63,167 bases of DNA, taken from the NCBI GenBank assembly GCA_015478575.1, contig JADMIN010000001.1:1-63167 (forward strand). Direction: 5' to 3'. Numbering within the stretch: the stretch's first letter is position 1; every line of letters begins with the position of its first letter. Positions 1-6,582 of this stretch are shown in pieces. The notes beneath the pieces are model-generated. The model was given only the letters and a program-made list of their open reading frames with translations. It was not told the origin of the DNA and did no database searches. The stretch is from Ktedonobacterales bacterium (GTDB lineage: Bacteria; Chloroflexota; Ktedonobacteria; Ktedonobacterales; JADMIN01). The translations under genes were made by a program, and so were the position numbers.

Positions 1-33
1 CCCGCGGGGGAGGAGGAGACGACGACGCCATGA
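1..33 (+). CDS. 3' end of a gene cut by the window edge
   Basis: An open frame from base 1 gives PAGEEETTTP and stops with TGA at 31-33. The stop overlaps the ATG of the next small gene (ATGA), the same coupling seen at most junctions of this operon, which is why I accept it as the tail of a real gene. Nothing can be said about its function. Confidence 0.5.
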   Translation, partial: PAGEEETTTP

Positions 34-182
34 GCGACACGATGAGCGACACGATGAGCGACACGACACACCCGCGGACACGCCGGCGGCGGCCAACGCG
101 GCTGCCGGACCGCCTGAGCTTCGGCGCGCACGCGCCGGCCAGCGGCGAGGCCTGCGTCAGCGAGAGGAGTACAACGCGATGA
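30..182 (+). CDS. Small hypothetical protein (50 aa), repeat N-terminus
   Basis: Fifty codons beginning with three in-frame copies of a 12-bp repeat (ATGAGCGACACG, 30-65), so the protein starts MSDTMSDTMSDT and there are three possible Met starts. A purine-rich GGAGGAG lies upstream at 9-18. The stop TGA overlaps the ATG of the following gene. The body is Arg/Pro-rich with no recognised domain. Translational coupling on both sides supports it as a gene; the peptide itself is not distinctive. Confidence 0.45.
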   Translation: MSDTMSDTMSDTTHPRTRRRRPTRLPDRLSFGAHAPASGEACVSERSTTR

Positions 183-1129
183 GCCAGACGACACCAGAGC
201 CGACCCCGCCGCGCGGGCGCATCTCCCCGGACGCGTCGCGGCCGTCGCGGCGCGTGGTGCTGGCCGGGGGCTGCCACGCGGCCCCCGCCGCCCCGGCCAC
301 GCCCCCGACCGCGCCCCACGACGATGACGAGCAACCTATCATCGGCTGCCTGTTGGAGGTGACCAGCTGGCTGGCCGGTGGGCCGTGGACCGACCGACCC
401 GCGTGCGTCTCACCGGCGCTCGCCGCCTTCGGGCGCGCCTGGAATGACGGGCTGGACCGGTGGTGTCCGGACCTGCTGCCGGACCTGCTGGCCTACGCCC
501 CGCGGCTCATCGGCACGGCCGGGGACCTGGCGGCGGAGCGGCGCCGGGCGTGGCTGGCCGCCGATTGCGCCGTGCGGGTGATCGCGCCGGCGCACCTGCG
601 CCACGCGGGCCGGCAGGCGGACGCGGCGCGGCTGGCGGCGCTGCCGCCGGTGACGGACGCCACCTGGCGGGTGGCGTGGGATGCCTGCTGCCACGCCGCC
701 GCGGCCGCCGCCGAGGCCGCCGCGGCCGCCGCGTCCGCTGCCCATGCCGCCAAGGCCACCGATGCCGCCGCCGAGGCCGCCGAGGCCGGCGCCGAGGCCG
801 GCGCCGAGGCCGGCGCCGCCCATGCCGCCGCCGAGGCCGCCGAGGCCGCCGCCGCCGAGGCCGGCGCCGAGGCCGACGCCCGCGCCCGTGCCGCCGCCCG
901 TGCCGCCTATGCCGCCCGTGCCGCTGCCCATGCCGCTGCCCATGCCGACGCCGAGGCCGCCGAGGCCGCCGAGGCCGCCGAGGCCGCCCGTGCCGCCGAG
1001 GCCGCCTATGCCGCCCGTGCCGCCGCCGATGCCGCCTATGCCGCCCGTGCCGCCGCCGATGCCGGCGCCGTGCTCCGCGCACTGCACCCCCGGATGCGCG
1101 CGGTGTTCGAGCGGATGATCGATGTGTGA
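179..1129 (+). CDS. Alanine-rich repeat protein of unknown function
   Basis: A 316-aa protein in two parts. Residues about 50-165 look globular (CLLEVTSWLAGG, FGRAWNDGLDRWCPDLLPDL, LIGTAGDLAAERRRAWL). Residues about 165-295 are an almost pure Ala/Glu/Arg/His tract made of GCCGAGGCCGCC-type units, expected to form long continuous helix. The last 20 residues (LRALHPRMRAVFERMIDV) return to normal composition. This head plus Ala-rich tail resembles hypothetical proteins I recall from high-GC phages and actinobacterial or chloroflexal genomes; function unknown. The repetitive DNA makes spurious open frames on all other frames. SD GAGAGGAG lies upstream of the ATG at 179. Confidence 0.75.
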   Translation: MSQTTPEPTPPRGRISPDASRPSRRVVLAGGCHAAPAAPATPPTAPHDDDEQPIIGCLLEVTSWLAGGPWTDRPACVSPALAAFGRAWNDGLDRWCPDLLPDLLAYAPRLIGTAGDLAAERRRAWLAADCAVRVIAPAHLRHAGRQADAARLAALPPVTDATWRVAWDACCHAAAAAAEAAAAAASAAHAAKATDAAAEAAEAGAEAGAEAGAAHAAAEAAEAAAAEAGAEADARARAAARAAYAARAAAHAAAHADAEAAEAAEAAEAARAAEAAYAARAAADAAYAARAAADAGAVLRALHPRMRAVFERMIDV

Positions 1130-1180
1130 GCACGACGAGCACGACGAGCATGCTGAGCACGCTGAGAGGAGCACCCGGCG

Positions 1181-1528
1181 ATGAGCGACGATGATGCGAC
1201 GACGACGCGGCGACGCATGGTCCTGGCTGAGATTGCCGCCGAGCGCCAGCGGCAGCCGGCGCGTGGCTGGACGGTGGAGCATGATCGCGGGCACGATGCG
1301 GAGGAATGGATAGCGATCATCGCCGGCTACCTCGACCGCGCGGCCGGCGTGTCCGCCTCGGCGCCGGCGGCGGTAGGCCGGCCCGCGGCGCTGCTGCTCT
1401 GGCGCCGGCGACTGATCCAGGTGGCCGCGCTGTGTGTGGCGGCGGTCGAGTCCTACGACCGCTATGTCGAGACAACAGAGGCTGCCGCTGCGCCGGCGGA
1501 GGAGGATGAGGAGGTGAGCGACCGATGA
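1181..1528 (+). CDS. Phage protein resembling DUF550/dATP-dGTP diphosphohydrolase N-terminal-like family
   Basis: 115 aa. The pattern VLAEIAAERQRQ...GWTVEHDRGHDAEEW near the N-terminus and RRRLIQVAALCVAAVESYDR near residue 90 matches the small phage family with ER-RQ, GWT-EHD-H and RR-L--AAAL-AE-ER-DR signatures (DUF550-like, sometimes linked to nucleotide pyrophosphohydrolases). Catalytic function is inference only. Start ATG 1181 follows GAGAGGAG at 1163-1170. The stop overlaps the next start (ATGA at 1525). Confidence 0.7.
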   Translation: MSDDDATTTRRRMVLAEIAAERQRQPARGWTVEHDRGHDAEEWIAIIAGYLDRAAGVSASAPAAVGRPAALLLWRRRLIQVAALCVAAVESYDRYVETTEAAAAPAEEDEEVSDR

Positions 1529-1803
1529 TGATCGCGCTGCGCTGGCTGTATGAGCACGCCATGCGGGACGACCCCACCGCCTGGCGTCCCCGTGACGGGG
1601 GGCCGGCACACTGCTGGCACTGCGGGCTGGCCTGCCCGAACGGTCCGCCCGCGCGGCCCACGCGGAAGGCGATCCCCGATACGTACACAGCGTATGACGT
1701 GGTGCGTGCCACCAGCAGTGGCTGGGTGTGTCCGGCCTGTGCCGCGTACTTCACCCCATGCCTGAAGGCAGGGGCCTCCGCGCCGTGTAGAGGTGAGCGA
1801 TGA
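1525..1803 (+). CDS. Small Cys-rich (zinc-ribbon-like) protein, C-terminus altered by an inserted hairpin
   Basis: 92 aa with two Cys pairs, CWHCGLAC near residue 30 and VCPAC near residue 68, consistent with one zinc-binding site. Similar small proteins in high-GC phages and genomes have a TYTAYDVVRATSSGWVCPAC-like middle. The tail after that (FTPCLKAGASAPCRGER) is encoded by an IS605-type hairpin (1754-1774), so the original C-terminus has probably been replaced. Coupled by ATGA to genes on both sides. Function unknown; nucleic-acid binding is a guess. Confidence 0.6.
   Translation: MMIALRWLYEHAMRDDPTAWRPRDGGPAHCWHCGLACPNGPPARPTRKAIPDTYTAYDVVRATSSGWVCPACAAYFTPCLKAGASAPCRGER
1750..1784 (-). 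repeat. IS200/IS605-type right-end-like hairpin, copy A (inside a CDS)
   Basis: Read on the minus strand: GAGGCCCC, TGCC, loop TTCA, GGCA, one bulged T, GGGG, TGA. The fold (4+4 bp stem, 4-nt loop, single bulge on the 3' side) is the same as copies at 16.9 and 34.3 kb. This copy lacks the TGAACTGAGA flank. It forms the 3' end of the 1525 gene. Confidence 0.5.
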
Positions 1804-2009
1804 GTGCGGATGAGGCGGCAGAGCGGGAGCGCCGCGAGCGGGCACAGCGACTACGCAGGCCGCACTGCAACGCCTGCGGTACGCGGCACGGGGTGCATGC
1901 GTGTGGTATCTGTGGCGATCCGTTCTGCGGACTATGCGCGATGCAGCATCGCGCCTACTTCCACGGCACGCGCGTTCGGCGCGAGGAGGCCCAGCATGAG
2001 CGACAATGA
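1800..2009 (+). CDS. Small zinc-finger-like protein (69 aa)
   Basis: Basic helical N-terminus (AAERERRERAQRLRRPH) followed by three Cys pairs, CNACG, CGICG and CGLCAMQH, then HRAYFH. Spacing suggests one or two zinc sites of treble-clef or B-box style. Start ATG 1800 overlaps the previous stop. Its 3' end overlaps the start of the 1996 gene by 14 bases. Probable nucleic-acid- or protein-binding accessory protein; specific function unknown. Confidence 0.6.
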   Translation: MSADEAAERERRERAQRLRRPHCNACGTRHGVHACGICGDPFCGLCAMQHRAYFHGTRVRREEAQHERQ

Positions 2010-2355
2010 GATGACAGTCACAACTACCGCGGCCACGGACGCGCTCCACGCTGCCTACGTGGCGGCAGAGGCGGCGCACAGCGCGGCAGAGGCGGCGCAC
2101 GATGAGGCGCGGCAGGCGCACGCACAGGCGGTGATGGCGCTGGTGCTCACCGAGCGGAACACACGGGCACGGCAGCGCGTGGTACGGGCCATCCACCACG
2201 CGGCGGCGCATCGGGAGACGGCGTTGCGGCGGCTCGAATGGGCGGCGGCGGAACGCTATGAGGCGGGCATACGCTATTGGGATGCCGTCGCGGACCAGCG
2301 GGAAGCGGATGCGGCGGCGCTGGTCGTGGTCGCTGTGACGGTAGTGGCGGCATGA
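1996..2355 (+). CDS. Helical coiled-coil-like hypothetical protein (119 aa)
   Basis: Ala/Glu/His/Arg-rich throughout (AAYVAAEAAHSAAEAAHDEA) and predicted by eye to be almost all alpha-helix. The open frame extends upstream to 1804, but ATG 1996 has the strong SD GAGGAGG at 1983-1989, so I start there. The stop overlaps the next ATG (2352). No domain recognised. Confidence 0.6.
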   Translation: MSDNEMTVTTTAATDALHAAYVAAEAAHSAAEAAHDEARQAHAQAVMALVLTERNTRARQRVVRAIHHAAAHRETALRRLEWAAAERYEAGIRYWDAVADQREADAAALVVVAVTVVAA

Positions 2356-2627
2356 GCGAGGAAACGAGGCATGGCGCTATGGATGTTCTGCTATCCGGGC
2401 TACTCTGGCTCGTGAAAGCCGTGCTCGTGCTGTGGGGTGCCGCCGCACTGCTGCTTGCCGGCTGGTGCGTGGCGTGCGTCGTGGCCGGCATCTTCCACAA
2501 CTGTCTGCGTGACACGGTGGAACTGGCGGACGGCACGGTGGCGACCAGGGCACAGGTGACGCGCTGGCGGGCGATGAAAGAACGCTATCCGGCGACGACG
2601 GATGATGTGCTGGCGCGAGAGCCTTGA
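2352..2627 (+). CDS. Small membrane protein (91 aa)
   Basis: One long or two short hydrophobic segments at residues about 12-46 (LLSGLLWLVKAVLVLWGAAA, then LLLAGWCVACVVAGIF), followed by a polar tail with a short motif TVELADGTVATRAQVTRWRAM. ATG 2352 overlaps the previous stop (ATGA). Likely inner-membrane; could be a superinfection or early phage membrane protein, but nothing decides this. Confidence 0.6.
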   Translation: MSEETRHGAMDVLLSGLLWLVKAVLVLWGAAALLLAGWCVACVVAGIFHNCLRDTVELADGTVATRAQVTRWRAMKERYPATTDDVLAREP

Positions 2628-2704
2628 ACGCATGCGCTGTCCGTCCTGGCAGCGACACGAGGATGCGGCAACGTGATAACGGCTGACTGATGAGGGAGGA
2701 CGCG

Positions 2705-3406
2705 ATGAGCAGTGACATGAGGACGCGGCCAGCGTATAGCGACTTCACTGATGCCTATACCGCATGGCACGTGGAGGCGGTGCGACTGGTCCGGCACTGG
2801 CTGGCGGAGAGTGAGCCGTGGTGGACGGAGGATTTGGTTCAGGACATCTGGCTGCGTCTCTATCAGGCATGGCGCGGCATGACGTGGGCCAATCGCGCCG
2901 CGCAACGCGCCTACATCCTCAATGCCATGCACAACCGCGTGCGCGACTATTACCGCCACCGGGCGCTGCCCGCCGCGCACACGCGCTCGTACTCGCGTGA
3001 CACCGCGCTCTACGCGCTGCTGGAGGCGGAACACGCCAGCGGCACGGATGCGGACGCCCTCGACGCACTGAGTGTGGCGCAGGAGACGGCGGCGACGGTG
3101 CGACGGGTGCTGGACGCCTACGCGCTGGCGAACTATCGCCGCCCGGCCACGCGCGAGCGCAACCGGCGCATCCTGACGCTGTGGCTGGCGGGCCTTGGCC
3201 CCACCGAGATTGTGCACGAGCTGGCCGCGCTCGGCTATCCCGCTTCTGGCGTGCCGGGCGAGGGCGTGAACGTCTCGGTCGTCAAGATGGTGACGATGCG
3301 GGCACGGGCGCGCCTGGCCGCCGCGCTCGGTGTGCCGCTGGACGATGATAACGACCGCGCAGCGCCACGCTCCACGCCAGCGGCAACACGACGGAAGGCG
3401 GCGTGA
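2705..3406 (+). CDS. ECF-like sigma-70 family RNA polymerase sigma factor
   Basis: 233 aa. Residues about 42-57 carry the sigma region 2 signature EDLVQDIWLRLYQAW, followed by YILNAMHNRVRDYYRHRA (recognition helix of region 2). Residues about 155-215 form a region 4-like HTH (RILTLWLAGLGPTEIVHELA...SVVKMVTMRARARLAAAL). Size and the absence of region 1 and 3 fit ECF-type factors. It should bind host core polymerase and direct it to phage promoters. ATG 2705 is preferred to 2690 because GGGAGGA (2694-2700) sits just upstream of it. A second, primary-type sigma is at 51475. Confidence 0.8.
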   Translation: MSSDMRTRPAYSDFTDAYTAWHVEAVRLVRHWLAESEPWWTEDLVQDIWLRLYQAWRGMTWANRAAQRAYILNAMHNRVRDYYRHRALPAAHTRSYSRDTALYALLEAEHASGTDADALDALSVAQETAATVRRVLDAYALANYRRPATRERNRRILTLWLAGLGPTEIVHELAALGYPASGVPGEGVNVSVVKMVTMRARARLAAALGVPLDDDNDRAAPRSTPAATRRKAA

Positions 3407-3739
3407 ATGGAGATGGGTATACCGGACCAGCGGACACGGGTCGTCAACGTCCGACACGAGGACTGCGACCAGTACATCGGGCGGCGCATGCCGGGCTGGC
3501 CTGACGGCACGTGGGGCAATCCCTACAAGGTTGGGCGTGACGGCAGCCGGGCGGAAGTCATCGGCAAGTATCGTGAGTGGGTGCGCCATCAGCCGCACCT
3601 CGTGGCCCGCCTGCCGGAGCTACGCGGGAAAACGTTGGGCTGCTGGTGCGCTCCACGTGGTGGCCTGCCGGGCAACCTCCACGGCACGATCTGCCACGGT
3701 GAGGTGCTGGCGGCGCTGGCGGACATGCGTGAGGAATAG
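3407..3739 (+). CDS. DUF4326 family protein
   Basis: 110 aa. Near-complete match to the DUF4326 pattern: TRVVNVRH, YIGR, GTWGNPYKVGRDGSRAEVI, YREWV, ELRGKTLGCWCAP, CHGEVLAAL. The conserved Cys/His residues (CWCAP, CHG) are present. The family is frequent in phages and integrative elements; its biochemical role is not established. Begins immediately after the sigma gene stop. Confidence 0.85.
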   Translation: MEMGIPDQRTRVVNVRHEDCDQYIGRRMPGWPDGTWGNPYKVGRDGSRAEVIGKYREWVRHQPHLVARLPELRGKTLGCWCAPRGGLPGNLHGTICHGEVLAALADMREE

Positions 3740-3741
3740 CG

Positions 3742-3966
3742 GTGTTGTATATGCGTCTGGACGAGTTTGAGACGTGGCTCTACGACCACGCGTGGAGCCT
3801 TGAACGGGTGCGCGGCTCCCACCGCCGCTACCGCCACAGCGTGACGCACTACGCCGTAACCGTGGCGGTGCATGGCGACCGGGAGATACCGGACTACATC
3901 GTGCGGCACACGTTGAAGCGTATCGAGCGCATGCGCGGCACACGCGAGGGAGATACGACCGCATGA
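3742..3966 (+). CDS. HicA-like mRNA interferase toxin (solitary)
   Basis: 74 aa with the HicA dsRBD-like signature: a short helix, then VRGSHRRYRH (catalytic His in GSH), VTVAVHGDREIPDYIVRHTLKRI. Full length for the family. The start is GTG 3742 or the internal ATG 3751. No HicB antitoxin is adjacent; the next gene, coupled by ATGA, has no HicB-like domain. It may be a true toxin neutralised elsewhere or a repurposed RNA-binding protein. Confidence 0.75.
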   Translation: MLYMRLDEFETWLYDHAWSLERVRGSHRRYRHSVTHYAVTVAVHGDREIPDYIVRHTLKRIERMRGTREGDTTA

Positions 3967-4244
3967 ACAGTGAGCGTAAAGCGACCTATACCGCCTATTC
4001 CGCCATCACCCTGCCGCCATGCGACGACGTGCTGCCGGCGGATAGTGGCGTGTCCTGTTGCCCGTTCTGCCACCTGGACGGCGGCGACGGGAACACGGCC
4101 TTGATGGCGTCAGGGCTCACCCTGCGGCTACCGGAGCCGGATGGGCGCGAGGTCACGCACCTGTGCTGCGTGGCGCGGCAATATGCGCTGATGAGCATGG
4201 GCGCGACGTTCGTGGTCAATGAGGGGAGAGTGCAAGAGCCATGA
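3963..4244 (+). CDS. Hypothetical Cys-containing protein (93 aa)
   Basis: Contains SCCPFCHLDGG near residue 30 and LCCVAR near residue 68, a possible split zinc site. Overlaps the HicA-like gene upstream and the 4241 gene downstream by 4 bases each, so it is translationally coupled. It occupies the place where HicB would be expected but does not resemble HicB. Confidence 0.55.
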   Translation: MNSERKATYTAYSAITLPPCDDVLPADSGVSCCPFCHLDGGDGNTALMASGLTLRLPEPDGREVTHLCCVARQYALMSMGATFVVNEGRVQEP

Positions 4245-4555
4245 GGACAACAACAGCGGCAGGCAAAGAGGAAACGTGGGACTATGACCCGCGCAATGGC
4301 TATGACGCCATTCGTGTTCATGCGCTCACCGAGTTGCGCATCAACGCCGGGGCGCTGCGCAATCTGGCGCGCGGGCTGCATGACATGATCGCGCTATCGA
4401 ACTGGCACGGCGTCGAACGCTACCTGCGTGAGATGGAGACGGCCACCGGCACGGCGGCAAGCGCGGCGGAATGGCTACGCGAGTGGGGCGATGAGCCGGA
4501 AGCGTGGCAGGAACGGTACGGGGAGACGGAGGGCAAGGTGAACAGCAATGCATGA
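4241..4555 (+). CDS. Hypothetical protein (104 aa)
   Basis: Mostly helical soluble protein (ALTELRINAGALRNLARGLH, ERYLREMETATG, AEWLREWGDEPEAW). ATGA overlap with the gene upstream, 8-base overlap with the one downstream. No family recognised. Confidence 0.55.
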   Translation: MRTTTAAGKEETWDYDPRNGYDAIRVHALTELRINAGALRNLARGLHDMIALSNWHGVERYLREMETATGTAASAAEWLREWGDEPEAWQERYGETEGKVNSNA

Positions 4556-5024
4556 CGAGTGCATCATATGTCAGCGGACACTTGTTGGTCAGAAGCAGCA
4601 GACAACTGGCCGATGTCCCACTCACAGCGACGACGCGAGAGCGATACGAGGTTTGCGTTGGAGTAAGATGGCTAGTATTGAGTGTGAGACACTAGCGACA
4701 CGTACCTACACGGAAGTCACAGTTGAAGACTTCTTGCGTGAGCGTGAACGGGCGCGAGTCGATGGTAACACCAGAGAAGTCGAGCGCCTACAGAATCTAG
4801 TGCGGCACGTTCCACTCGCCGAGCGCCCAGATAAACCGGCCATGCCTCAGGAGACGGGTGAACTCAAGCGCGCTGTCAACTTTGCTGCTTCCATGCTGAG
4901 GGAAGGCAAAGTGTTCATCGTCGCATCACAGATAGCCGCTAGATACTACCACGTTGACGTGAATGATGTGCGGCGCCTGCTAGCATCAAGGTCGGGTAAA
5001 CAACATCGCAATAGCCACTGCTAG
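4548..5024 (+). CDS. Hypothetical protein with N-terminal zinc-finger-like motif (158 aa)
   Basis: N-terminus has CIICQRTLVG...GRCPTH, a C-x2-C...C-x2-H arrangement. The middle is charged and helical (VEDFLRERERARVDGNTREV). The C-terminal part (VASQIAARYYHVDVNDVRRL) resembles a small HTH. The base composition is visibly more AT-rich than its neighbours, suggesting separate acquisition. It is the last gene before the 5035-5074 terminator. Confidence 0.55.
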   Translation: MHDECIICQRTLVGQKQQTTGRCPTHSDDARAIRGLRWSKMASIECETLATRTYTEVTVEDFLRERERARVDGNTREVERLQNLVRHVPLAERPDKPAMPQETGELKRAVNFAASMLREGKVFIVASQIAARYYHVDVNDVRRLLASRSGKQHRNSHC

Positions 5025-5034
5025 CAGACACGAG

Positions 5035-5074
5035 AATAGCCCCCGGTATCCACCATCGGATACCGGGGGCTATT
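5035..5074. terminator. Strong bidirectional hairpin terminator
   Basis: A perfect 17-bp stem (5035-5051 with 5058-5074; AATAGCCCCCGGTATCC) around a 6-nt loop. It lies between the convergent genes ending at 5024 (+) and 5143 (-). A-rich on the left flank, T-rich on the right, so it can work both ways. Confidence 0.85.
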
Positions 5075-5142
5075 GTCTCTATGTCCACGCGCTGGCTCGC
5101 GCGTTATTGTCGCCGGTTGCCGCACATCCTATGCCGCCGCTA

Positions 5143-6147
5143 TCACGCGCTCTGAGCCGCCGCATTCCCGGCGCGATTGCCGCTGGTATACGCGCCGTCC
5201 ACCCACGCTTTCACCGCCGCTTTCGGCGCGACATAGGAGCGGCCAACACGGCGACCCTTCGACAGCACGGACATCGCCTCGGAGGCGCGGTCATCGCTCA
5301 CGATAGCACCGTGTTTCGCACGCGCATAGCGTTGCAAATCATCCCGCTTCCACATGCCACTGGGCACGGCCCGAATGCCAGGAGTATTCCGGCGTGACGT
5401 GCGGCGATTGCCCCCGCTATTGCCGCCGTCATCAGGGGGGATATCATCGCTCGATACCGCCGCTAGCGAGGCGTCCAATGTCGGGGTATTGGCGTCGTCT
5501 ATGGGGGGAGTATCGAGTGGGGTCACACGCCCCATTGCCGCCGCGGTCATCTGCCGCATACCCGCCGCTTTCACCGCTCTGAGTTCCGCCTTATGCCGTG
5601 CCGCTTGCAGCTCACGCGCCTCACGTTCTTGCCGTTCCTCAGCCGTCTCGATTGCGGTGGCTTTGGTCGGCTCATAGCGGAGCAATCCTGAGAGGATAAC
5701 CAGCACAACCGCCAGCAGGGAACGCGCCACAATCCATGACGTGCTATCCATGCCGAGCCGGGCTAAAGCGTCCTGTGTCGAGATGCCTAATGCCTGCTGT
5801 GTGGCGAACACATTGGAGGCGAGATAGGCCACATAGCCGAGCGCCGCAATCAGGGGGATATACGCCACGCCATGCCAGGGGTGATGACCGCGGAATGCCC
5901 GCCCAATCTTCACCGCCGCGCCAATCAATTGACCGTCCACACCCAGGGCTTGACTGATAGCCCAGGCGTACAATAAGGCCGGCGCCGAGGCCAGCAGCTG
6001 GCCATCGGTCAACAGGTCTATCAGGCTGATGCCTAAGCCCGCCGTAAGCATCGGCCCTGAGCCAATCGTGATTAATTCCTCAGCCCAGCGGAGTATCGCC
6101 CCGATGCCCGCCAGCATCGGCAGTTCCGTTGTCTCGCTCATTGCCAT
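5143..6147 (-). CDS. Polytopic membrane protein with cytoplasmic basic C-terminal domain
   Basis: 334 aa. The N-terminal half has about four hydrophobic segments (ISLIDLLTDGQLLASAPALL, VAYIPLIAALGYVAYLA, SLLAVVLVILSGLL). An Arg/Glu-rich helix (AEERQEREARELQAARHKAE) and a low-complexity linker follow. The C-terminus (MWKRDDLQRYARAKHGAI...SEAMSVLSKGRRVGRSYVA) looks like a small DNA- or protein-binding domain. Start ATG 6147 has AGAGGTG upstream; the frame also reaches a GTG at 6162. Expressed from the minus-strand member of the divergent promoters. No function recognised; an immunity or exclusion role would fit the switch position. Confidence 0.65.
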   Translation of the reverse strand: MAMSETTELPMLAGIGAILRWAEELITIGSGPMLTAGLGISLIDLLTDGQLLASAPALLYAWAISQALGVDGQLIGAAVKIGRAFRGHHPWHGVAYIPLIAALGYVAYLASNVFATQQALGISTQDALARLGMDSTSWIVARSLLAVVLVILSGLLRYEPTKATAIETAEERQEREARELQAARHKAELRAVKAAGMRQMTAAAMGRVTPLDTPPIDDANTPTLDASLAAVSSDDIPPDDGGNSGGNRRTSRRNTPGIRAVPSGMWKRDDLQRYARAKHGAIVSDDRASEAMSVLSKGRRVGRSYVAPKAAVKAWVDGAYTSGNRAGNAAAQSA

Positions 6148-6172
6148 CGTCGCACCTCTCACCGTGCTACTG

Positions 6173-6202
6173 TTGACGTACTAACCGTGCATGACGTATG
6201 AT
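6173..6202 (+). promoter_or_regulatory. Sigma-70-type promoter, rightward (TTGACG-N18-TATGAT)
   Basis: -35 TTGACG at 6173-6178, -10 TATGAT at 6197-6202. Drives the small HTH gene at 6299. Its -10 lies on top of the -10 of the leftward promoter, so the two should exclude each other. Confidence 0.75.
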
Positions 6203-6227
6203 ACCGTATAGGTACCAACGGCGTCAA
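6198..6227 (-). promoter_or_regulatory. Sigma-70-type promoter, leftward (TTGACG-N18-TATCAT)
   Basis: On the minus strand -35 TTGACG (6227-6222), spacer 18, -10 TATCAT (6203-6198). Drives the membrane protein gene at 6147. Together with the rightward promoter it makes an imperfect 55-bp dyad with TTGACG at each end. Confidence 0.7.
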
Positions 6228-6248
6228 ACATCCACGTACACTAACGTA

Positions 6249-6273
6249 TTCAGACGCACAAGTTCAGACGCAC
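6249..6273. repeat. Direct repeat pair, possible operators
   Basis: TTCAGACGCAC occurs at 6249-6259 and again at 6263-6273, 14 bp apart, downstream of the rightward promoter and upstream of the 6299 ATG. Spacing of just over one helical turn fits a regulator binding side by side. Confidence 0.45.
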
Positions 6274-6298
6274 CAGCTAGCGTGAGAGGAGCGCAGGT

Positions 6299-6508
6299 AT
6301 GCCGCGTAAAGCACCGGCAGGCTATACGCATATTGAGGACGCCGTAGAGAAGTGGGGCAAGTACCGCACATGGTGGTATGAGCAGGTCCGCGACGGGCGT
6401 TTGACTGGCTATGAAATTGAGGGCGAGCGCGGCACGTTCCTGAAGGACGGTGAAGCGGCGCCACTGGCAGAGCCAAAGCCGAAGGGGCAGCAACAGAGCG
6501 CGGGATAG
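6299..6508 (+). CDS. Small helix-turn-helix protein, excisionase/Cro-like
   Basis: 69 aa. The segment AVEKWGKYRTWWYEQVRDGR followed by LTGYEIEGERGTFLKDGE reads like the winged HTH of MerR/HTH-17 excisionase-type proteins. SD GAGAGGAG precedes ATG 6299. First gene of the rightward transcript from the divergent promoters, so a Cro-like regulator or recombination directionality factor is plausible. DNA binding is inferred from pattern only. Confidence 0.6.
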   Translation: MPRKAPAGYTHIEDAVEKWGKYRTWWYEQVRDGRLTGYEIEGERGTFLKDGEAAPLAEPKPKGQQQSAG

Positions 6509-6582
6509 GGGCAGGCTTCAGGGGACATGAGAGCATCCATCAGTCCGCACTATTCCTAGAGGGAACGGGGGCTTCGGGGGAC

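Noticed and set aside
410..1609. Long minus-strand ORF opposite the Ala-rich gene
   Set aside because: It is the antisense of GCC repeats (Gly/Arg-rich), has no SD, and conflicts with coupled plus-strand genes.
6527..6559. Ten-codon ORF before the antirepressor gene
   Set aside because: Too short; it probably arises from the duplicated GGCTTC-GGGGACATG stretch.
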